From Parabacteroides faecis (GTDB lineage Bacteria > Bacteroidota > Bacteroidia > Bacteroidales > Tannerellaceae), in the NCBI RefSeq assembly GCF_014647375.1, contig NZ_BMPB01000014.1, positions 1 to 64,000 of the forward strand: a stretch of DNA of 64,000 nt, given 5' to 3'. Of the stretch, positions 46,081 through 54,405 are shown piece after piece; position 1 is the first letter of the stretch; every line of letters starts with the position of its first letter. The notes under the pieces were generated by a model. The model saw only the letters and a program-made list of their open reading frames with translations. It was not told the origin of the DNA and did not search any database. A program made the position numbers and the translations under genes.

Positions 46081-46144
46081 TGTTTCTCCCTAATGAAACA
46101 GTTGTTTCTTACTGCAGAAACAGTTGTTTCATTAAGGTGAAACA
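46081..46144. repeat. 22-bp phased inverted-repeat array after uxaA
   Basis: TGTTTC occurs at 46081, 46103 and 46125, and GAAACA at 46095, 46117 and 46139, each series spaced exactly 22 bases. The pattern is TGTTTC, 8 bases, GAAACA, 2 bases, repeated three times, making the whole array an imperfect dyad. The GTGAAACA half-site at its right end also occurs in the array at 36091-36176 with the same 22-bp spacing. It lies between uxaA and dinB. It may be a multi-site operator or an extragenic repeat able to fold in RNA. Confidence 0.7.
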
Positions 46145-46250
46145 CTTTTGATATAGCAGGATCGAGTTTTAGAGAATCACAATCACGATTTAAACTTTCA
46201 AGATTGGTTGATTCATAAAAAATGGTCTGAAGGATTTAGACTACTATTTA

Positions 46251-47435
46251 GTGTTGCAAAAGATATGTAGAGATAAATCTATACGGTATCTCCTCCCTTT
46301 TACGTATCTTTGTTTAGGAAAAGGAGGTTATACGGAACGTAAAATCATACATATAGATATGGATGCATTCTATGCATCGGTTGAACAACGGGACAATCCG
46401 GAACTGCGTGGAAAAGCGTTGGCTGTCGGCTATTCGGAAGAACGAGGTGTGGTCGCCGCTGCCAGTTACGAAGCGCGTAAATACGGTGTCCGTTCCGCCA
46501 TGTCTTCACAAAAAGCCAAACGGTTATGTCCGAACCTTATCTTTGTTCCGGGCAGAATGAGTGTGTACAAAGAAGTGTCGCATCAAATCCATGAGATCTT
46601 CCATGAATATACGGATATCATCGAACCCCTCTCGCTGGATGAAGCATTTCTCGATGTCACTGAAAACAAAAAGCAAATACCTTTGGCCGTCGATATAGCC
46701 AAAGAGATCAAACAACGGATACGACAGGAATTGAACCTGGTTGCTTCAGCAGGCGTATCTTACAATAAATTCCTGGCAAAAATAGCATCCGACTACCGGA
46801 AGCCGGACGGCCTTTGTACGATCCATCCGGCACAGGCCCTCGACTTTATCGCCCGGCTACCGATCGAATCATTCTGGGGAGTCGGTCCGGTCACTGCCAA
46901 AAAGATGCATACGCTAGGTATTCATAACGGAGAAAAACTTCGGGAATGTTCACAGGAAATGCTTACCCGTCAGTTTGGGAAAGCAGGTATCCTGTATTAT
47001 GAATGTTCCCGTGGAATAGACCTGCGCCCGGTAGAAGCCATACGTATCCGTAAATCCGTAGGATGCGAACATACGCTGGAAAAAGATATTTCCCGCCAGT
47101 CGTCCGTCATTATCGAACTTTACCATGTAGCGACCGAACTGATCGGCCGCCTGCAACGAACAGGTTTCAAAGGGAACACACTGACATTAAAGATTAAATT
47201 CCACGATTTCACCTTAAAAACAAAAAGTATTACCCAATCTCGCGAACTGACTACTTTAAACGAGATCCTCCCTCTTGCCAAGCAACTGCTGAAAGAAGTC
47301 GATTACGAAACAAACCCGATCCGGCTACTCGGCCTTTCGGTTTCAAACCCGCAGGAAGAACGGGAAGAAACCGTTAAAAAAGAACAGTGGGAACAATTAA
47401 GTTTAGAGTTTAGTGATTGGAAAGTTTCGTATTAA
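46251..47435 (+). CDS. dinB: DNA polymerase IV (Y-family)
   Basis: A Y-family translesion polymerase. The catalytic start IIHIDMDAFYASVEQRDNP contains the first metal-binding Asp, and SLDEAFLDV holds the second acidic pair. The fingers (YEARKYGVRSAM), the helix-hairpin-helix region (ESFWGVGPVTAKKM) and the little-finger domain follow. It copies past damaged bases with low fidelity. The start is unsettled: the only canonical start in this frame upstream of the conserved region is the GTG at 46251 (or TTG at 46254). A promoter-like TATCTTTG at 46305 lies downstream of these, and the position where homologs have ATG-ACG-GAA reads TAT-ACG-GAA (46329-46337). The C-terminus lacks an obvious clamp-binding motif beyond QLSLEF. 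Confidence 0.9.
   Translation: MLQKICRDKSIRYLLPFTYLCLGKGGYTERKIIHIDMDAFYASVEQRDNPELRGKALAVGYSEERGVVAAASYEARKYGVRSAMSSQKAKRLCPNLIFVPGRMSVYKEVSHQIHEIFHEYTDIIEPLSLDEAFLDVTENKKQIPLAVDIAKEIKQRIRQELNLVASAGVSYNKFLAKIASDYRKPDGLCTIHPAQALDFIARLPIESFWGVGPVTAKKMHTLGIHNGEKLRECSQEMLTRQFGKAGILYYECSRGIDLRPVEAIRIRKSVGCEHTLEKDISRQSSVIIELYHVATELIGRLQRTGFKGNTLTLKIKFHDFTLKTKSITQSRELTTLNEILPLAKQLLKEVDYETNPIRLLGLSVSNPQEEREETVKKEQWEQLSLEFSDWKVSY
46305..46312 (+). promoter_or_regulatory. promoter-like -7 element inside the 5' end of the dinB frame
   Basis: TATCTTTG matches TAnnTTTG and is followed by AAGGAGG at 46321-46327, 32 bases before the first internal ATG. If used, translation would have to start without a canonical in-frame codon ahead of the catalytic Asp. 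No -33 box is clear. Confidence 0.4.
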
Positions 47436-47446
47436 AGTTATATTTG
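47417..47446 (+). promoter_or_regulatory. promoter of the first ECF sigma gene
   Basis: TTG (47417-47419), a 19-base spacer and TATATTTG (47439-47446), 27 bases before the sigma factor ATG and partly inside the 3' end of dinB. It suggests that the sigma factor gene is itself read from a vegetative promoter. Confidence 0.6.
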
Positions 47447-47473
47447 CATAAAATCTAAAAGAGATACTATTAT

Positions 47474-48067
47474 ATGCACAAGCGGTTCCTCTCCATATCC
47501 GGGCAAACCGATGACGAGTTACTTATTCTTTTGCAAAAAGGAAATGAGAGGGCCTTTACTACGATCTATGAACGGTATCATAAATTGCTTTATGTCGTTG
47601 CTTTCAAATATTTAAAGGATAACGATACCGCCAAAGATGCCGTCCAGCAAATATTCCTGAAACTCTGGGAGTCGCGTACACTCCTCAACATTCAGATCAA
47701 CCTAAGAAATTACCTGTACACCATGTTGAAAAACTATCTGTTGAACGAGATCAGGAATAACTATAGTGCGTTAGAAAAAAATTATGAACTGGCACAAGAG
47801 ACAATCGAGTATGAAAACGAAATACTGGAGAGACTGGAAGAAAAAGAAATGAACGAACAGTTATACCGGGCTATCGGCGACCTGCCGGAACAGAAGAGAG
47901 CCGTCTGTCTGTACAAACTGAAAAAAGGATTATCCAATCAGGAGATTGCTGAAAAAATGCAGATATCGATACCGACAGTCAAAACCCATTATTCTCAGGC
48001 CATCAAACTGCTCAGGGAACATTTCGAGAAGTTGTTAATCCTATTACTCTCCTCCTTTTTCTCCTGA
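47474..48067 (+). CDS. ECF-type RNA polymerase sigma factor (SusCD-linked)
   Basis: A 197-residue sigma-70 family ECF factor. Region 2 (about 27-95) has FTTIYERYHKLLYVVAFKYLKD and DAVQQIFLKLWESR; region 4 (about 130-185) has LPEQKRAVCLYKLKKGLSNQ and EIAEKMQISIPTVKTHYSQA. It directs polymerase to the SusC operon downstream when released by the FecR protein. The next gene begins 74 bases later. This is the arrangement used by Bacteroides for many host-glycan systems. Confidence 0.93.
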   Translation: MHKRFLSISGQTDDELLILLQKGNERAFTTIYERYHKLLYVVAFKYLKDNDTAKDAVQQIFLKLWESRTLLNIQINLRNYLYTMLKNYLLNEIRNNYSALEKNYELAQETIEYENEILERLEEKEMNEQLYRAIGDLPEQKRAVCLYKLKKGLSNQEIAEKMQISIPTVKTHYSQAIKLLREHFEKLLILLLSSFFS

Positions 48068-48141
48068 AAAAGAAAAAAGAATAATAGAGACTCATACCAA
48101 CAGTCCAGTTATGTGTCAATTAAGAAAACAGGAATAAGAAA

Positions 48142-49131
48142 ATGAAAACACCAGATAAACATATCATCGACAGAACACTCGACAATACCGCCACTCCGGA
48201 AGAAGCACGCCAGGTTATCCGCTGGTTCTCCACTCCCGAAGGCTCCCGATATTTGTCGTCACTAATGGATGAAGATATGGAAAAGATACAGCCCGGCAAC
48301 GAAGAACTGTATGCAGAACGGTCCATTCCTACAGACGAAATGTACCGGTTCATCATGAAGAAAATCCACCTGCAACAAAGAAAACGGATCATTTTCCGTG
48401 CAGCCGCCATTCTCATTCCATTACTGTTGTTCCTCGGGCAATTCTGGTACATAGATAAACGTATCGATCTTTTCACCGATTCTGGTTACGAAGAAATATA
48501 TGTACCTAAAGGTGAACGCATGCAACTGATCTTCCAGGATGGTTCGCGAGCCACCCTCAATGCCGAAACACGTATTAAATATCCCCGGAAATTCGGCTTT
48601 TCCGAACGTAAAGTGGAGTTGGAAGGGGAAGCATTCTTCGAGGTCTCCCCGAACAAGGACCGCCCGTTCATTGTCGATATGAAAGATGTCAATGTTAAAG
48701 TACTGGGTACCACATTCGATGTAAAGGCATACGCGACTGATCCGGATATCTTTGTTACTCTGGAAACAGGGAAAGTGGTACTGGCTAACAATTCCAGTTC
48801 ATTAGCTCATATGAAACCGGGAGAGAAAGCAACGTACAACCGGAAAAGCGGCGTTTGTAAAATATCCCGCCCGGAAAACATAGAGCACACTTCTGCCTGG
48901 AAGAATAATCAGATTATATTCAATAATACTCCCTTATCTGAAGTAATAGCAACCTTGTCACGCTGGTATAATGTGGAATTCACAATTGCCGACTCATCGG
49001 TGCTCTATTACAACTATACATTAACCTCGACAGACCAGGATATCAAACAAATCCTTAAAGATCTCGAGAAAATAACTCCGGTACAATTCATTGAAGAAGA
49101 AGGTATTATAAGAATAGAACGAAAAAAATAA
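48142..49131 (+). CDS. FecR-type anti-sigma factor
   Basis: A 329-residue inner-membrane anti-sigma factor. The cytoplasmic N-terminus (about 1-78) should bind the sigma factor, one transmembrane helix lies at about 82-98 (AAAILIPLLLFLGQFWY), and the periplasmic FecR domain (about 112-205, VPKGERMQLIFQDGSRATLNAET) and C-terminal DUF4974-type domain (about 250-325) follow. It receives a signal from the STN domain of the SusC protein encoded next and releases the sigma factor. It lies between sigma and SusC genes in the usual order. Confidence 0.92.
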   Translation: MKTPDKHIIDRTLDNTATPEEARQVIRWFSTPEGSRYLSSLMDEDMEKIQPGNEELYAERSIPTDEMYRFIMKKIHLQQRKRIIFRAAAILIPLLLFLGQFWYIDKRIDLFTDSGYEEIYVPKGERMQLIFQDGSRATLNAETRIKYPRKFGFSERKVELEGEAFFEVSPNKDRPFIVDMKDVNVKVLGTTFDVKAYATDPDIFVTLETGKVVLANNSSSLAHMKPGEKATYNRKSGVCKISRPENIEHTSAWKNNQIIFNNTPLSEVIATLSRWYNVEFTIADSSVLYYNYTLTSTDQDIKQILKDLEKITPVQFIEEEGIIRIERKK

Positions 49132-49261
49132 AACTTTTTACATTTTTCACTCATACTTTTTCTGCCACCGTGTGTCTACTATATAAAGAGAGATCATCAA
49201 CTTGTTTAACCTTTAAAAATAGAGAGCATACATGAACGACACAACATAACAAACTTAAAAA

Positions 49262-49293
49262 ATAACCGGAAATGTCCCCACATTCCCGGTTAT
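49262..49293 (+). other. strong leader hairpin before SusC
   Basis: ATAACCGGAAATGT and ACATTCCCGGTTAT form a 14-bp stem with one mismatch and a four-base CCCC loop. It lies 53 bases before the SusC start in the 214-base gap after the FecR gene. No T-run follows, so it is more likely an RNA processing or stability element than a terminator. Confidence 0.55.
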
Positions 49294-49345
49294 CCGCGTA
49301 CCGAAATTCAAATTAATTTCTAATACATAAATTCATTTCAAAAGT

Positions 49346-52300
49346 ATGAAAAAAAATTGTTCGTGCCTCATCCCCAGGCACCTTTTAATATTAATTGAGA
49401 AAATCCCGAATGCAATGAAACTGACATTCTTATTTCTGGTCATCTCCTTGTTAACTTTTACAGCAGAAGCTTCTGCTCAGCGGGTTTCTATGTCACTCAA
49501 CAACGTCAAGGTTGAGAAAGTGTTATCTGTCATCACCAAACAGACAGGCTTGAGCATAGCATACAGTAAGCAGATCGTCAATCTGGACAGAAAGGTAAGT
49601 ATTCAGGTTGAAGATGCAGATGTAGCCCAGGTCTTGGAAAAGTTGATAGCCGATACTAATCTGAGTTACGAGATCAAGAACAATAAGATCTATTTATTTG
49701 AGAAACAATCTACTATCGTGATACCGGTTATTACACAGCAAAAGAAACAGATATCCGGAACAGTCATCGATCAAAATGGCGAACCGATAATTGGTGCTAA
49801 TGTAGTAGAGAAGGGAACTACTAACGGAACGGTTACAGATCTAGACGGCCACTTTTCTCTACAAACTTCATCCAATGCAATCCTATCAGTTACTTATATC
49901 GGATACACCGAGAAAAATATCGCAGTTAAAGGAGAAAATAAGCTGAAAATCACTTTAAAGGAAGATATAGAAACACTCGACGAAATAGTCGTTGTAGGTT
50001 ATGGTTCAGTAAAAAAAGGGAATCTGACAACTGCCGTCAGCTCCGTGAAAGCCGAAATGTTGGAAAACAGACCTCTTCAGACAGTAACTGATGCATTGCA
50101 AGGAACAGTTGCCGGCTTGAATATAGTCCAGTCCAGTAAACCTGGAACAGCTTCTACTATTCAATTGCGTGGAGCCACTTCATTAAACGATGCAGGTTCT
50201 CCTCTGTTATTGGTCGATGGTGTTCCCGGAGAATTCAACTATCTGAACGTCGACGATATTGAAAGTGTAACCGTGTTAAAAGATGCAGCTTCTGCCGCTA
50301 TATATGGTTCACGTGCTGCACATGGGGTTATACTCATAACGACCAAACGCGGAAAAAGTGCCAAACCAACATTCAAATACAATGGATATATCGGTGTAAA
50401 CACGCCTACCAATATGCCTAAAAGCGTTAGTTCGGCCGAATATGCACGCATAAGAAACGAATCGCAACGAAATCTGGGTAAAGCAGATATTTTTACCGAA
50501 GAAGATATCCGGAAATTCTCAAGCGGCGAAGATCTGAACCGTTATCCAAATACAGACTGGCTCGACCTAATGTTTAAAAACAGCATTACTACACGCCATT
50601 CCATCGCAGCAACCGGAGGAAATGAAAGTGTAAAATACTACTTAAGCGGAGGCTTCGACCATCAGACCGGAGTTATACCGGAGGTAAACCAAAATGTATT
50701 CAATGTTCGTTCTAATGTGGATGTCGCAATCAATAAACGTTTCAATCTCTCTTTCGATATGCGTTACATCCTACGTGAAAAAGGCGAAACCATGGGGACC
50801 TCCGACGGGACAGGTCTCGATGGAATCATAATCGATACCTATAAGATGAACCCGACCTATCTTGCCTATTATACCGATGGAAGCTATGCCTATAATTCCA
50901 ATGGTATCGTAAATCCGTTAGCCTATTTATATGAATCCGGTAACTGGCAGAATGATACACACGATGCATCCGGTATTTTCAAAATAAGCTATGAGTTCCT
51001 GGATGGTTTAAAATTAACGGGACTGGCCAATGTCAATTATATCTTTAACAACGATTCAAAAATGAAACGACAGTTCCATATCACTGACTATAACTCTAAA
51101 GACGATGTCCTCCTGGAACAAAATTCACTCGATGAAAGCCGCAACTATAAAGCCTATTATAACCTTCAGGCATTATTAACCTATCAAAAACAAATAGGCA
51201 AACATTCTTTGGATATTTTAGCCGGTTATCAGCAAGAGAGTGAAAAATCAAACTGGATCAGTGCTTATAGAGATGGTTTTCCTACCGATCTGGTACATGT
51301 TTTAACCGGAGGCTCCATGGATAACTGGAGTAATGACGGCAATGCAGACCATTGGGCTATAGCTTCTTTTCTCGGACGTATCAATTATGATTATGCAGGA
51401 AAATATCTGTTGACATTCAATATTCGTTCAGATGCCTCATCCAGATTCGCAAAAGGACACAGATGGGCTACATTCCCGTCAGTCGCAGCTGCCTGGCGTA
51501 TAACCGGTGAAGAATTTATGAATAACATTTCTTTCATGGATGATTGGAAAATACGTGCGACATGGGGTAAAACTGGCTCCTCATCCGGATTAGGCCTCTA
51601 TCCCAGTTATACGACAATCGGTATCGGTAATACAGTTTTAAATAACACATGGATCCAAACAGGTTATTTACAGAATTTGGGAAATACGGAATTAGGATGG
51701 GAAACTACGACCATGCTGGATTTCGGTACAGATATCCAATTATTGAAAAACAGATTAGGACTTACCTTCGATTATTATATAAAAAATACCAGTAATATTC
51801 TAATCGGATTGCCTGTTCCTATGGAATATGGTTTCGACAAACCGAATGTAAATATAGGTAAAGTTCAGAATCGCGGTTGGGAACTGGAGTTACATTGGAA
51901 TGACAAGATCGGAAATGTAAATTACGGCATTCAGGCTAATTTGTCTAATAACAAAAATGAAGTAAAAGATTTAGCGGGAACCGGCCCCTGGAAAGAGGGT
52001 TACACAGACGTAGGATTACCGATGAATTCCATTTATGGTTATGAAGCATTAGGTTTTTTCCAGTCGGAAGAGGAAATTGCTGAATCTCCGTTTCAAAATA
52101 TAAAAAATAAACCCGGAGATATAAAATACAAAGATCAAAACGGAGATAAGAAGATCGATGGCGACGACAGAGTCATTTTAGGAGACCGCGCACCACATTA
52201 TTTATTTGGTTTACGGTTAAATGCAGAATGGAAAGGTTTTGACATCAGTGTCTTTTTCCAGGGCATTGGTAAAAAAGACTATATCATGGGAGGCCCAGGT

Positions 52301-52669
52301 GTACAACCATTAAGCGACTCAGGGAAAGGGCCGGTCTTTGAGCATCAACTGGATTATTGGACAGAAAATAATCGCAATGCCGCATATCCGCGAATACTGG
52401 ACAATGTCCAAGGATCTTTCAATTATGCCACTTCTGATTTCTGGAAGATCAATGCTGGATATCTACGCATGAAAAACTTACAATTCGGATATAATTTTTC
52501 AAATAATCTGATAAAGAGCACAGGTTTTTCTAATTTACGTGTATTCTTCTCGGCATCCAACCTATTCACAATAGACAATTTCGTTCCCGGATATGATCCG
52601 GAGTCCGGAAGTGCTTACAGTTATCCGTTATCCAGGACATATTCTTTTGGTTTGAACGTTCAATTTTAA
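49346..52669 (+). CDS. SusC family transporter with STN signalling domain
   Basis: A 1107-residue TonB-linked transporter. The long signal region (hydrophobic LTFLFLVISLLTFTAEASA at about 26-44) is followed by an STN domain (about 50-105, VSMSLNNVKVEKVLSVITKQTG) that contacts FecR, then the carboxypeptidase-D-like domain (about 125-200), plug (LDEIVVVGYGSVKKGNLTTA; AIYGSRAAHGVILITTKRG) and barrel ending FGLNVQF. The STN domain and the sigma/FecR genes upstream indicate transenvelope signalling. The partner SusD starts 15 bases downstream. Confidence 0.94.
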   Translation: MKKNCSCLIPRHLLILIEKIPNAMKLTFLFLVISLLTFTAEASAQRVSMSLNNVKVEKVLSVITKQTGLSIAYSKQIVNLDRKVSIQVEDADVAQVLEKLIADTNLSYEIKNNKIYLFEKQSTIVIPVITQQKKQISGTVIDQNGEPIIGANVVEKGTTNGTVTDLDGHFSLQTSSNAILSVTYIGYTEKNIAVKGENKLKITLKEDIETLDEIVVVGYGSVKKGNLTTAVSSVKAEMLENRPLQTVTDALQGTVAGLNIVQSSKPGTASTIQLRGATSLNDAGSPLLLVDGVPGEFNYLNVDDIESVTVLKDAASAAIYGSRAAHGVILITTKRGKSAKPTFKYNGYIGVNTPTNMPKSVSSAEYARIRNESQRNLGKADIFTEEDIRKFSSGEDLNRYPNTDWLDLMFKNSITTRHSIAATGGNESVKYYLSGGFDHQTGVIPEVNQNVFNVRSNVDVAINKRFNLSFDMRYILREKGETMGTSDGTGLDGIIIDTYKMNPTYLAYYTDGSYAYNSNGIVNPLAYLYESGNWQNDTHDASGIFKISYEFLDGLKLTGLANVNYIFNNDSKMKRQFHITDYNSKDDVLLEQNSLDESRNYKAYYNLQALLTYQKQIGKHSLDILAGYQQESEKSNWISAYRDGFPTDLVHVLTGGSMDNWSNDGNADHWAIASFLGRINYDYAGKYLLTFNIRSDASSRFAKGHRWATFPSVAAAWRITGEEFMNNISFMDDWKIRATWGKTGSSSGLGLYPSYTTIGIGNTVLNNTWIQTGYLQNLGNTELGWETTTMLDFGTDIQLLKNRLGLTFDYYIKNTSNILIGLPVPMEYGFDKPNVNIGKVQNRGWELELHWNDKIGNVNYGIQANLSNNKNEVKDLAGTGPWKEGYTDVGLPMNSIYGYEALGFFQSEEEIAESPFQNIKNKPGDIKYKDQNGDKKIDGDDRVILGDRAPHYLFGLRLNAEWKGFDISVFFQGIGKKDYIMGGPGVQPLSDSGKGPVFEHQLDYWTENNRNAAYPRILDNVQGSFNYATSDFWKINAGYLRMKNLQFGYNFSNNLIKSTGFSNLRVFFSASNLFTIDNFVPGYDPESGSAYSYPLSRTYSFGLNVQF

Positions 52670-52684
52670 TGAAAGGAAAATACG

Positions 52685-54316
52685 ATGAAAAAGATAAATT
52701 TATTTATATGTTTATTCGTAGCCATGCTATTCAACAGCTGCGACAGTTTTCTAACAACACCACCACTCGACCAGATACCAGAGTCTGAATGGTGGAAAAA
52801 TGCAGAACAATCACGCCTGATGGTGAACGAATGTTATGTAAAAATTTACAATAGTGGAATGGACCAGATCGTAGCATTCCGTGATGGGTTTACAGATAAT
52901 GCTATGTGGCGGGACAACTTTGCGATGGCTGATGGTTCATGGACCGCATATACAGGAAAAGTAAAAGAGGAGTGGCGATATAAAGAGATAGCCAATTTAA
53001 ATTATGTTCTCGAAGGACTGGAAAAATCCAAAGAGTATCTGACAGAAGATGAATATGCACATCTAACGGCAGAGGTCCGTTTCATCCGGGCTTTTATCTA
53101 TTACGACATGCTTTTCTACTTCGGAGATATTCCTCTGATAAAGAAAGTGCTGACCATTGAAGAATCAAGAGAGACCAGCAGACAGCCACGGGAAGAAGTT
53201 CTGAATTTCATCTTATCGGAACTAAACGAAGTGCTGGTCGATATTAAAAAAGAGCCTTCCGAAGAGAGTGGACGAGTCAATGAGGATGTTGTCAATGCAT
53301 ATCTGGCACGTATTTACTTACACGAAAAACAATATGACAAAGTTTTAGAGCATACTGCCGCTGTAATGAACACCGGTAAATACGAACTCTATCGTGCCTA
53401 TGAAAATGACCCAGTCAAAAACAGTTACGAGGAATTATTCCGTCCGGCTGCCGATGGGAACAACAATGAAGTTATTTTTGAGAAACAATATTCTTACCCA
53501 TTGAAAACAACGACACTGAATCGTGATCTATCTCCACAATCGAGTGTCTACAGAGGATGGTTGCGTTTATTACCTGTACAAAGCCTGGTAGACGAATACG
53601 AATGTGCCGGAGGACATCCTTATCAACAATGTGAAAAGTTAGACTGCGAATATTGTAAATTACGCAATAATATCTCTGATAATGGCGGATACGGAGAATA
53701 TGAATACCGTGACCCCCGTTTGAAATCGACCATTATCACACCAGGATGGGAATGGAAAGTAAATGGAGTTATAAAATCCGTTTATGGTATAGAGGATCCC
53801 AACAGTCGTGACTATTTGGCCAAAGAGCCTCATAGTACGGGATTCCTAGTAACCAAATGGGTTGATCTCGAAGGAGAAGAAGTTGATGCAACACGTAGTC
53901 ATAAGAATATGACTATTATCCGTTATGCAGATATTCTGCTTATGCGGGCAGAAGCTTTGATTGAGAAAAACGAAAATACGGATGAAGCAGTCCGACTGAT
54001 CAATGAAATTCGTAGCAGAGCAGGCATGCCTGGTATCGAAATAGCTTCACAAAGTGTACTAAGAGAAAAACTCCGTCATGAACGACGCGTCGAATTTGCT
54101 TTCGAAGGATTACGTTATTATGACATCATCCGTTGGAGGATCTGTGATAAAGTGAGAAATGGAAATGTGTATGGATTTGCCAAAATGACTGATTCCGGTA
54201 AAAGGGAGAATATCTTCCTTGAAAAAAGAGTCTGGAAAGATCATATGTATTTATGGCCTATTCCCCAGGATGCAATAGATTTAAACAATAATCTGGAACA
54301 AAATCCCCAATGGTAA
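52685..54316 (+). CDS. SusD/RagB family lipoprotein with a cysteine cluster
   Basis: A 543-residue SusD lipoprotein (lipobox LFNSC, Cys19, then DSFLTTPPLDQIPES). Core motifs are present: TAEVRFIRAFIYYDMLFYFGD (about 128-148), RYADILLMRAEALIEKNE near 415, RRVEFAFEGLRYYDIIRW near 460 and LWPIPQDAIDLNNNLEQNPQW at the end. Unusually, four cysteines cluster at 307, 316, 321 and 324, in a loop that SusD proteins often use near the ligand site. Cysteines are rare in exported SusD proteins. It binds the glycan for the SusC encoded just upstream. A terminator follows before the GH3 gene. Confidence 0.93.
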   Translation: MKKINLFICLFVAMLFNSCDSFLTTPPLDQIPESEWWKNAEQSRLMVNECYVKIYNSGMDQIVAFRDGFTDNAMWRDNFAMADGSWTAYTGKVKEEWRYKEIANLNYVLEGLEKSKEYLTEDEYAHLTAEVRFIRAFIYYDMLFYFGDIPLIKKVLTIEESRETSRQPREEVLNFILSELNEVLVDIKKEPSEESGRVNEDVVNAYLARIYLHEKQYDKVLEHTAAVMNTGKYELYRAYENDPVKNSYEELFRPAADGNNNEVIFEKQYSYPLKTTTLNRDLSPQSSVYRGWLRLLPVQSLVDEYECAGGHPYQQCEKLDCEYCKLRNNISDNGGYGEYEYRDPRLKSTIITPGWEWKVNGVIKSVYGIEDPNSRDYLAKEPHSTGFLVTKWVDLEGEEVDATRSHKNMTIIRYADILLMRAEALIEKNENTDEAVRLINEIRSRAGMPGIEIASQSVLREKLRHERRVEFAFEGLRYYDIIRWRICDKVRNGNVYGFAKMTDSGKRENIFLEKRVWKDHMYLWPIPQDAIDLNNNLEQNPQW

Positions 54317-54339
54317 ATAGTTGCAATAAATGAATTAAC

Positions 54340-54390
54340 GAGGCTGTTCATAAGAAATAAAACTTATAAAAGAACAGCCTCTGTTTTTTA
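54340..54390 (+). terminator. intrinsic terminator between SusD and GH3 genes
   Basis: GAGGCTGTTC and GAACAGCCTC form a perfect 10-bp stem, with ATAAG/CTTAT pairing inside, followed by TGTTTTTTAA. It would lower transcription of the GH3 gene from the SusC promoter. Confidence 0.85.
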
Positions 54391-54405
54391 ATTACAAGAA
54401 TAAAT

